NCBI GenBank assembly: GCA_033182465.1
Contig: CP137320.1
Location: 372,001-436,000 of the forward strand
Length of the DNA: 64,000 nt
Source of the DNA: Sanghuangporus weigelae
Taxonomy: Eukaryota; Basidiomycota; Agaricomycetes; Hymenochaetales; Hymenochaetaceae
Direction of reading: 5' to 3'
Shown here: positions 55,338 through 64,000 of the stretch, piece after piece
How positions within the stretch are numbered: position 1 is the first letter of the stretch
How the letters are laid out: the number at the start of each line of letters is the position of its first letter
The notes under the pieces: model-generated
What the model saw: the letters and a program-made list of their open reading frames with translations, nothing else
Told to the model about the DNA's origin: nothing
Databases searched by the model: none
Position numbers and translations under genes: made by a program

Positions 55338-57862
55338 CTACCGATAAATAATTTCGACCCTCCCGAAATCCCCGTCACCCTTCCCCCCTCCGATCGCAAC
55401 AAGGTGTTTCTCAAGCGCAGGCCAACCAAGTTCAAATCGTACACCTAACTCATCCGCGTGATGTGTCCCGTCCAAAAGTTCCTTCAGGCCAGGTAGGACT
55501 GCGTTCGCTCCTGAGGTTATCGGTGTGTTCGACCCGCCCCCACTCAGGCTGCTAAGATTGAGATTGAGATTGATGTTGGAAGCGGAGTACGCTGATGACA
55601 TGATGACCGTTGCTTGGGAGGAAGGAGATCGGGAGAGTCGAGGACGGGTTGCTGTAGGTGTTGCGAATCCGCTCCCTGAACTTTCCCCGTTCCCTAGAGC
55701 GTTGAGATCGGAAGCGAAGCTACTGGTGAAGGGATTCATTCCCCCTGTTCCGCCCGGTAGGCCACTACCGCCGACGCCGGGGACTCCGAATATCGCCTGC
55801 TGCTGTTGCGCGAGGGAGTTCCTCCGCGAGCTCCGCCCGTCGCTCGCGCTCGTACGTGAATAGCGCTGAGTGCGTGGGGAGGTGTTAATCGCGCTCCCTG
55901 CAGCTGCAGAGGCAGATGAGGACGTAGGGATGTTCGGACTAGTCCGCCCGCCACCCTCTCGAGAACGATCGATCTCTCTTCGAAACTGCTCGAGGTACTT
56001 CTCCGCCGCGCTCGGACGACGCGTCGATCGATATCGTTCTTTATCCGCCTCACCGAGGGACGGGTGTCTCCCAAGGCCTGCCCCCACATTTCCGATGGTC
56101 GTTGGCGTTCCACTCGGCGTATTCTGATATTGCTGGCCGTCTTTAGTTTTGAAGTATGAGAACGCACTTGTTCCTGAGAAGATCGGTGGGGAGGTTGCTC
56201 CGGAGCTACTTGGACCTACGACGGGTCCGCTGGTCCCGCTGGACATGGTGAAAGACTTGCCCCTCCGTCGACCCAAGGACAAGGAAGCGGAGGACGAACG
56301 ACGTTCTTTTTCCTTCTCTGGAGCTGTTGCCTCGAGGTAGACTGGCCAACGGTGCACTCGGCGGAGGAAGCCCTATATATCATTGAATATGTCAGTCGGA
56401 CGAGAATTTGGACGGTGCATGCTTGCAGCATTTACCTTGATTACTCCGAAGCTGACAAACCGACGAGGATCAATGCCATGCTTGTGCGTATCATATTCGT
56501 GCATCCATTCGAAGACGGTGATACCAGGCTTCAAGCGAGAATACAAGTGCAGAAGATCCGGCCACTCAGAGATTTCACGATCTAAGGGGATACTCAGCAA
56601 GTACGCTAGGATCAAACCCCATAAGTGCTGACCTGGTCTGGTCACGTACGGTCCACATTCATCCCGGACATGCGCCTCGTTAGCAAGCCATGCTACAGAG
56701 CGGCATAATGTATACATATTGCTGAATTGGAAAATATCGATCATCATGATGACTTGGTAGAACCTGAGTTTATCCTTGCGTGAGAAGCGATTGTTATTCA
56801 TAAGGAAATGCAATCTTACAAGAGATGTTGGATGGCCTTGCGCGTGAGGTCCGGATCACAGTCGGCTAGGTATGCTATGCGGCTGACGTGGTTCGTTCCG
56901 TCGATGTATTGGCAAACCTGAAGAAAGAATTTGTAAAAAAGTCCCATGTATGCACTATGCACTCGAACAAACTGACAGACCTTTGCCATTGTGAGATCCC
57001 AGTTATCCTCTATTCTCTTCTTCAGATTTATCAGAGCGACAGGTACATCCCAATCATGAACGTCAGGAGGATTAGGATAGAACGGGAATATCTTGAGCTC
57101 GATAGAGTTAAACTTGTCGATAGGGATAGACGTCTCAGAGTACGAGTTGAGGTCCTCGAACAGTTGTTCAAGAATAGCATGGATTTTATGGGACGTCTCG
57201 GGCGAACTTAGAAATGAGGATTCCTCCTGTGAGGCATGCTCAGTAACTTGTTAAGAGATTAGAGAAGATCAAATACGGACTTCACATGTGGTTAAGACGC
57301 GTCCAGTCTTGCGTACGATAGGTTCATAGCAACTCAGATCCGCCGTTCGTTCAAAAACGAAGCAAACGTTATAACGAAAGAAATTCCGTTCGTAACGCTC
57401 CTCGTTGTACAGTTCGACTGGGAAACCAATGATCTGGTGCCTCCTCGTCGTGCAAGTGACGAGACGTCCACATAGAGCGCTCGGAGGGATAACGTAGCGA
57501 GATATATCCTCGAACTTGAAGAGGCATCGGTTCGCCGACGAAGAGCGTACGAAGGAGGATCCAAGTGTTTCTCGCGAGTTTGCTAAATGGGAGTATCGAG
57601 ACGAGCTCGATGCGCGTGAAATATTGGCACTCCCTGGTTCCTTGCTTTCTGATGAAGTTGTTGATCGTGCTTCGCCCTTTTCATCGGAAGAAGTTCGGTT
57701 AGTATTGCTTGAGACGCTCGTGTTCGGCTGGTTTGACGAGGTGACGATGAGGCCCTCAGGTACTTGGCAAACAATATTCGTTCCTCCTCTATCATGAAAT
57801 ACTGCATAGAAAACAGACAATATTCTTGGTAAAAATGAGTTGCCTTCAGAATCAGATGCCAT
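55338..57862 (-). CDS. NPR2: Nitrogen permease regulator 2 (Npr2/NPRL2)
   Basis: Subunit of SEACIT/GATOR1, the GTPase-activating complex that lowers TORC1 activity when amino acids are scarce. N-terminus: FLPRILSVFYAVFHDRGGTN and IVCQVPEGLI. A Ser-rich insert follows (about residues 40-105) before LFKFEDISRYVIPPSALCGR, IIGFPVELYNEERYERNFFR and YNVCFVFERTADLSCYEPIV with VRKTGRVLTTCE. Later blocks: DWDVPVALINLKKRIEDNWD, FYQVIMMIDIFQFSNMYTLC and GVIKGFLRRVHRWPV. A long Ser/Gly-rich low-complexity insert (about 55500-56250) separates a short C-terminal helix LKELLDGTHHADELGVRFEL. This insert is longer than in yeast or human. About seven exons. It is divergent from UBA3. Confidence 0.92.
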
Positions 57863-57997
57863 TTGAGTGCTCTACGAACGGGATGGTAGGAAGTCAAGAA
57901 AGCACGCGTCCGTAAATCGTGTCGATCTGACTCCGTTCAGTAAACGCGTCGGACCGTGCTACCTCTTGTCTGCTTACCACGACCACCTCTACACACA
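57863..57997. promoter_or_regulatory. Bidirectional promoter, NPR2 / UBA3
   Basis: 135 nt between divergent start codons. No specific site is recognised. Confidence 0.5.
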
Positions 57998-59742
57998 ATG
58001 AGCTCGGGCGCCAACGGAGAGACGCGCTTCATCGATTGGCCAGGGAGGTACTATCATGTCGACCAAGTACTCGACAAGCCCGGGCCTCGAACAGGTGAAG
58101 GTTTCAGTCCAGGAGATCCAGTAAGTCATTATAATAACGTTCATGAACGAAATAAAATCGACCCGAGATTTACACGTTCATCGAAGGTAAAAGACTTCCT
58201 GCGCAAGCAATGCAAGATCCTAGTTATAGGTGCTGGTGGCCTCGGATGTGAGATCCTTGCGAATCTCGCTTTGACTGGTTTCAAGGACATTCACGTCATT
58301 GACATGGACACCATTGATATCAGTAATCTCAATCGACAATTCTTATTCCGGTGAGTATCTTTATCTGAGCAAGCAAGATCAGTATCCGACATACTGCAGA
58401 CAAAAGGATGTCGGGAAACCAAAAGCCATCGTTGCGGCAGATTTCATCATGAAACGAGTTCCAGGCGTGAAAGTCACTCCGTACGCGCATACACATACCC
58501 TTCTCATCCATAACAAACTCAGAATATGCCAGTTATTATGGAAAGATTCAAGATAAAGGGGATGACTACTACATGCAATTCCATATCATTATTTGTGGAT
58601 TAGATTCCGTAGAGGCCCGTCGATGGATTAACGCCACACTGGTACGAATGGTAGATCCTGAGAATCCTGAAAGCTTGAAGCCGCTTATAGACGGAGGGAC
58701 GGAAGGTAATAGTCACATTTGCATGTCTCCGCCTGTTAACTGATCTTGAAAGCAAATATGCAGGCTTCCGAGGACAAGCACGCGTTATTCTTCCGACTGT
58801 CACTTCTTGCTATGAATGCTCCTTAGACTTACTCAACAAACCCACTGCTTTCCCTATTTGTACGATTGCCAACACTCCTCGTTTGCCCGAACACTGTATC
58901 GAGTGGGCTTCAGTAATAGAATGGCCTCGCGTACATGAAGGTCAGTGCCCTCAACTTCTTCTCTCCGATGAGTTTTAATGCTGAATGATTTTCATCGTAG
59001 ACAAAAAGTTAGACACCGACGACCCCGAGCATATCACCTGGTTATATAATGCCGCTCTCGATCGGGCGAAGCAGTTCAATATCGGAGGTGTAACCTGGAC
59101 GTTGACACAAGGCGTTGTGAAGAACATCATTCCAGCGATCGCATCAACAAATGCCATCATCGCTGGTGCGACCTGTTTGATAATCGTCTGATAATCCACT
59201 GCCTCGCTGACCGAGTTTTCTCCCCTTACCCTTAGCTGCGTGCTGTAACGAAGCATTCAAAATTGCCACTCAATCCTCTGCATATCTAGACAACTACTTC
59301 ATGTACATCGGTACTGACGGTGTATACTCCTACACATTTAAGCATGAACAAAAGCCAGACTGTCCGGTGTGTAGCGAGGAGTCCTCCTTACTCATGGAAG
59401 TGAAGGAGGAGTGGACGGTCGGCGATTTGATTGATGCTCTTGCTGAGAGACCTGACATGTACATCTTTCTCACCCATCTGTTTCCTTGCATTGCGTTGAC
59501 TGATTTTTCTTCTGCTTCGTATTGTATTGGAATACAGACAAGTAAAGAAGGCCTCCCTCTCCGCAACCCACAAAGACGGCTCTACAGCAAATATGTATCT
59601 CCAAGGCCCGCCCTCGCTCGAAAAATCGCTTCGACCGAACTTGGAAAAGAAAGTGTCGGAATTCGTTAGCGAGGGAGACACGATCCTTCTTACTGCTACT
59701 TCTTTACCGCTTTCGCTGAACCTCGTTGTCAAGTTTGTATGA
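57998..59742 (+). CDS. UBA3: NEDD8-activating enzyme E1 catalytic subunit
   Basis: Adenylates NEDD8 (Rub1) and forms the E1 thioester, feeding cullin neddylation. Start [20 protein letters not shown]; then [20 protein letters not shown] (ATP-binding GxGxxG), [40 protein letters not shown], and [20 protein letters not shown]. Cys region: [20 protein letters not shown], then [20 protein letters not shown], where the Cys of FPICTIA is the likely catalytic residue, and the CPVC zinc site in [13 protein letters not shown] pairs with CYEC. C-terminal ubiquitin-fold domain: [19 protein letters not shown] and later [20 protein letters not shown]. About nine exons. Active neddylation would support the SCF/F-box proteins encoded at the left of the window. 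Confidence 0.95.
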
Positions 59743-59892
59743 GAAGCATTTAGAAAGTATTACTAGGTTGTATACAACTCGAGGAATGATATGGAAAAGT
59801 GTACTACCTGGTGTATGAAACTTAAACTACGAACAAACTTTATGTTATGAGGTACTTTTCCGAAGCGAAAATGCAAAACTATTTTCTGAGAT

Positions 59893-62800
59893 TCAGAAAC
59901 CGCCCATCCTTTTCTTAGCAGGCTTTTTAAGAGCAGTCTGTCTCCCACCAAACTTCCCCGGCTCAATCTGTGTGTTTGCCATCATTGTCGTTTGAGGCTT
60001 CTTTGGCTGAGAGCTTCCTAATGCTGCTTCGTCCGAGACCTGTGTTCCTCCATGCATATGTGCCGCGGATCGCTGAGGAAGTATGGCAGGAGGCCTAGTC
60101 TGCGCCTCTCTCTCCTTGTCCTTAAGCGTTCGAGCTGCGACAATAGTTGGAGGTGCCTGACGCTGTCCAGCCCGAGCCGCAAATCCCGCCCCACAATTCA
60201 TTTCTTCTTCGCTTTCCGGTGAATCTTCCGGAGCTCGCTGCCCACGACCACCTCGCCTCTGAGACCGAGCCCGAGAACGAGCTTGACTTCTTGAAACCTG
60301 CGATTCCCCAGCAGCGTCTAAATCGTACGGATCAACGTATTCGTATTTGTAGGGATCTTCGCCAACGGTCCATTCGGAGAGCAAGAGACGAACACCCAGA
60401 GGCATTTTTGGCGTGTCGCCTCCTCCTCCTGCGTTCTCTTCCTGTTCCTCCTCTGCTTGCGCTTGTGCCCTCTCTTTACCTTTACCGTTATCCGCACCCT
60501 GTGAACCTGAAACTTCCTCTTCTTCCTCTTCAGACCCGCGCGGATTCTTCCTCTTCTTCATCCCATCGTTCTTATACACAGGTCGAAGAAACCCAAACTT
60601 GACGTGCGGCGGTTCTTTCACCTTCCCTGAGCTCCCAGAAAGGGTGAGTTTCTCAGTTTCTTGCGTAAGAAAGGACGTGTCTTCCTGAGACTCCTCTGCG
60701 CCGGAAGGGAGATCTTGCGCAACCTCAGGGAGGGTAGGATCCCTGATAGGCACAGCACTGAAGACGTGAGCAGCTAATGTCAGATCAAGCGCAAGTTCCT
60801 CCCTGGCCTCTGTCTCGCGTCGATCAGCCTCCGGGATCTCTTCGTCTCTTTGAACTTTATATGGCTCAAGTCCGATCCATTCTTCATTTGCCCTATCCGG
60901 ACCAGACGACCCACTCCCCTCCGAATCATGGAAAACATCCGGAGAGATTCCGTGCAAAATCGGTTGGATATCCGCATGCCAGCCTGATTTCTTCGCGATC
61001 TCCGAGATGGGGAGACGGCCTTGTTTACGAGCTCTGTATCCTCGTGCGGAGTTGAGGACAGTCCCTGTGAGGAAGTCGGCGCGAGACGGGTGCTGTGGTT
61101 CTTCGCCCGAACCGAAGGCTATGTCGAACCTATCATTGCATCAGTTTCATGTCGATTTCTCGGATTTGGAAAGGTAGTGAGCATGGATGAGGATGGAATG
61201 ACTTACAAAGTACGCATGTGCTCTTCTCCTGTGTCGGAGCGTTGCCAGTACGTTGGCATGTTCTCCAACAACTCGTACACTTCCTCTGCAGTTGCTTCTT
61301 CCTTCTTAGCACGAGCTTCCTGCGCTTCTTCGCCGAAAAGTGCTATGAGTCACTTTAGACCAAACTTGTCTTGACAATGGAGTGGAAGAAACAAACCTTC
61401 ATATAGTCCAGACAAATCCAGTCTTGCCACTTCCCTCTCTTCCAAATTCCCATAATCGGGTTTCAAATCTTTCTCTTGTCTCTCCAAATCACGGACACCA
61501 TCGGACCAGCGAAAATCAAATCTATCCTTGACGTACTCCCTTCCGGGAGCGACAATTGACGTATCTGTGTTGTAGCGAAATCCTTGATGGTGCAAACTAC
61601 CTTGCTCCGAGAGTTCGAAGAGGCTGAAAGAGTCGGACGGTGAACCTGGGTGACGAATGAGAACTCGTCCAGTCGTCAATGGCGAGTCGGAGAGCGAAGG
61701 GAGTGCACGAGGAGGCATTTCACATTGTAAGAGAGTGTCTTGTAATTTGCCGACGGAAATTGCAGTTACGTGGTTATTCTTCGAGGAACATAGAAACGCC
61801 AACGAAGCTGAATATGAAAAGGGGTGAGCAAATTCCGGAGAGTAAAGAGCCCCACAAGCGAACAACGCTGACTGTTATCGAATTCTATGGTCTGCAGACT
61901 CAATGTCCTATCAAAGGCACGATGGTGCCGCCATCCGAGCAAAGGCTGTTTTGGGTATCTCTCATCAATCCATATGACTTGACTCGTCGTTGATGCACAG
62001 AGAAGGTGCTCGAGTTGAGTCGGGCAGAGTGAAGTTATGACGTTACGGTCACCGATGTATTCCAGGAGATTGAGAGAAGTGCCAAAAGACTGAAATAGTA
62101 AGATAATCAGATGTGCTATAGAACAGGAGGTAAGAGAAGCGCACCCTAGTGTCGAATTTCTGAATCAACTTTTCAGAAGCTACGGTTCCACTGTATGCAT
62201 TCCTGTCTCCAATTATTCTCCAGAAACTACCTCCGCCTTCCAAAGGATCCTCAAATATTCTCTTACTGAGAAATGTTAGTCGGCTCCTACAGGTTACAGA
62301 GCTGGGTTGATTCACATTGTCTTTTCTCCTTCTCTATAGGAGCAGTGATAACCAGCTCCCTTCTCAGTCACGACGAACAACTCTCTCGGATCCGAGCGGG
62401 AGAAACCCATATCGACGATACTGCCTTTAGAATGATTCTGAAGGTCTTGCGAACGGATGGACATAGCTTCGGATATGGCAAAAGGCGGTTTCGAGTCTGC
62501 GCTGGAAGTTATCTGATTCCTTATATCGAATACAGCAACTTGACCGTATGTGCGCACCGCCAGAGTGCGTCCTGAAATTATGCGATTATTAGGAAACCGA
62601 AGAAAGATATTGACATGAGAAATGTCTACCTGATTTCTCTTCGAAGGTTATAGAGGGGGCAGAAGAAGTGATTTGACGAATAGGTGTATCGAATGTCCAT
62701 ACTGGTCGAGTTCGCGGCTGAAATAGAACTGAGTTCAGATGTATAGAAAGGGGCGATATATCTGGTAGGATACGCAGTTTAGGATTATTTTAGGTGTGTG

Positions 62801-63465
62801 AAGCAATCTAGATGCTCACTCAGGTCACAGCCGAGTTTTCCGCTCGGGAAGGCAAGTGCGATGGCTCTCTTCTTTGCGCCGTCGAAACAATACGTTGCGG
62901 ATAACGTGTTCCCCGCGAATGGATCGAACGTTTCGTATTGTTTCTCGACAGCTTCGTCCTGCTCGAGTGCATCTTCTATAAGCTCTAATGGTATGTCGAC
63001 GTCGGGATGAAACCGTCTCAAGAACTTTGCCTGGCGTTAGAGAAGTCAGATTACGTGGAAGTCAGCCTTGGGTTAGAAGAAGAAGGCTCGTACCCCGTGT
63101 TCAGCACGGCGTTGGAGGGTGAGATTTGTATTCTTTATTTCTTTTGGTCTCGTACAAGGAAATACCTTGGAAGGCATTCCCTGTGTCTTGAGATAGCCTA
63201 AAGGAATCCATAGTCAGCAGTGTCGTTCTGTCCAACCGAGAATTCCGTGTCTACCCTTCCTCGGACTATGAACAGTCCTCCATTCGAGAGCATCTCCAAT
63301 TTTGACAAGAGTAGCAGCCGAGAGCGCGCCATGGTCAATTACGGGATAACTCGTCCAGGAACCTTCCGAGTTCGATTTGGCCTTTCCCTTTCCTTTCCTT
63401 TTATCAGATTTGCTCTGGTATTTCTTAACAATTGCCGATGAGGACAACGAAGGCCAGAATTCCAT
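59893..63465 (-). CDS. RNA polymerase I core factor Rrn6/TAF1C-like
   Basis: Large gene of about ten exons. MEFWPSLSSSAIVKKYQSKS starts it. Joined exons give AEHGAKFLRRFHPDVDIPLE, LSATYCFDGAKKRAIALAFP, LFQPRTRPVWTFDTPIRQIT, GRTLAVRTYGQVAVFDIRNQ, SFGTSLNLLEYIGDRNVITS, TSQVIWIDERYPKQPLLGWR followed by HHRAFDRTLSLQT, and TSLAFLCSSKNNHVTAISVG. Repeated beta-strand-rich units and the DERxPxxPLLGWRHHR, DRTL block suggest the WD-like propeller of Rrn6/TAF1C, which recruits Pol I to rDNA. The C-terminal exon is disordered (Arg/Gln/Ser/Glu-rich) and ends KKPAKKRMGGF; a basic tail ending GGF or GF is recalled from this family but was not checked. The exon joins are in frame throughout. Assignment is by pattern, hence moderate confidence. 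Confidence 0.65.
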
Positions 63466-63769
63466 TCCATTTATGATAATTTCGAGATGGTTATATAGAG
63501 GAAACCAGGAAGACGGGATTGGAGGACCGTCGACGGATCTCCGGTGATGAGATGAAGATCAGTGATCGACGATCACTTTCCTAATTCCACTTCAATTCAC
63601 GCGACTCACTTCCATTCACGACGACGCCCACAGACAGACTTCCTTCCCTCTTACCATCAACATCCAAGGACTCAAATCATAAGCTTCACAACGGCATTGA
63701 ACACGCCTCCCAGATCGTGCTTTGGCACGAGGACGGGACTGTTAGAAAGAGCCCGGTCGCGTTTTCGTG
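63466..63769. promoter_or_regulatory. Divergent intergenic region at right edge
   Basis: About 300 nt between the RRN6-like start and the putative start at 63770. The reading frame 63562-63819 crosses it but has no supporting features. Confidence 0.35.
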
Positions 63770-64000
63770 CCTATGGATGGATCCAGGTATGTCATACTCC
63801 ATCTCCTAACATCTCTTAATTTCCAAGTCTCTCTAATGCCTACGTGAAGCCTTCCGTTTAGATCCTTGTTGAGCTCTGATGAGATAAATGAATTGCTAAG
63901 ACGTGATTTCTCGTCGTTTGAAGCTCTGTCTTTGCCAGTTTTCACTGATGTCCGAATGTCCGATTGAATAGGAAATAAAGCCGTCGTCTGCGCAATAAGT
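63770..64000 (+). CDS. Putative gene start, unidentified, runs off right edge
   Basis: An ATG near 63770 begins MDGS, and splicing from GTATGTC to the TTTAG acceptor near 63861 gives MDGSRSLLSSDEINELLRRD and FSSFEALSLP in one frame. The frame then meets TGA unless a short intron (GTTTTC...ATAG, about 34 nt) joins EIKPSSAQ, which runs to the end of the window. A 34-nt intron would be unusually short. The product is not recognised. Confidence 0.35.

Overview
This 64-kb window is nuclear DNA of a filamentous basidiomycete fungus, most likely an agaricomycete. The evidence is gene density (about 27 protein genes), many short 45-75 nt GT-AG introns in almost every gene, intergenic distances of 0.1-0.5 kb, and the gene types (a JmjC/zinc-finger protein, a basidiomycete-style P450, a tandem F-box family). 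I recognise no transposon, virus-derived element or CRISPR array. Products were recognised by reading translated exons; no database was searched.

Layout. 1-233: 5' end of the TRAPP subunit Bet3 (-). 492-2144: F-box/leucine-rich-repeat-like protein (+). 2405-8370: a local tandem duplication of an F-box gene, with one intact copy (A), one truncated remnant (B) and one full-length decayed copy (C), together with a duplicated piece of the casein kinase 3' flank. 8561-10646: Yck-type casein kinase 1 (-). 11896-12739: ribosomal protein uL24/RPL26 (+). 13072-17068: divergent UFD1 (-) and CCT4 (+). 17246-18846: divergent Slt11/RBM22 splicing factor (-) and U6 snRNA (+). 19290-23787: JmjC plus zinc finger plus coiled coil protein (-). 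24340-26057: RING/coiled-coil protein resembling the Zip3/RNF212/HEI10 meiotic ligases (-). 26364-27779: Spp2/GPKOW splicing factor (+). 27947-30174: cytochrome P450 (-). 31237-33151: TMCO4/Mil1-type DUF726 protein (+). 33604-34926: LEA2-domain membrane protein (-). 35345-36246: V-ATPase subunit D (+). 36247-38462: a gene-poor stretch holding a long perfect hairpin. 38463-39926: tyrosine phosphatase (-). 40614-42988: SLMAP-like FHA tail-anchored protein (+). 43833-43905: tRNA-Phe (-). 44465-46289: sugar transporter (+). 46545-48500: divergent FAM50/XAP5 (-) and mitochondrial uS13 (+). 49021-50179: Ran GTPase (+). 50553-52206: BCS1 AAA protein (+). 52275-55209: BUD23 (-), tRNA-Asn (-) and RCL1 (+) on one shared intergenic region. 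55338-57862: NPR2 (-). 57998-59742: UBA3 (+). 59893-63465: RRN6/TAF1C-like Pol I factor (-). About 63770-64000: probable 5' end of an unidentified gene (+).

How the genes relate. Most of the window is housekeeping, and many neighbours are divergent pairs with related jobs: UFD1/CCT4 (protein quality control), Slt11/U6 (spliceosome catalytic core), BUD23/RCL1 (18S rRNA maturation). Spliceosome parts are frequent (Slt11, U6, Spp2, FAM50). The accessory part is the F-box cluster at 2.4-8.4 kb. The points most worth follow-up are the U6/Slt11 adjacency and the unusual U6 3' end, the BUD23-tRNA-RCL1 arrangement, the candidate meiotic RING ligase, and the F-box birth-and-decay cluster with a GC-AG intron.
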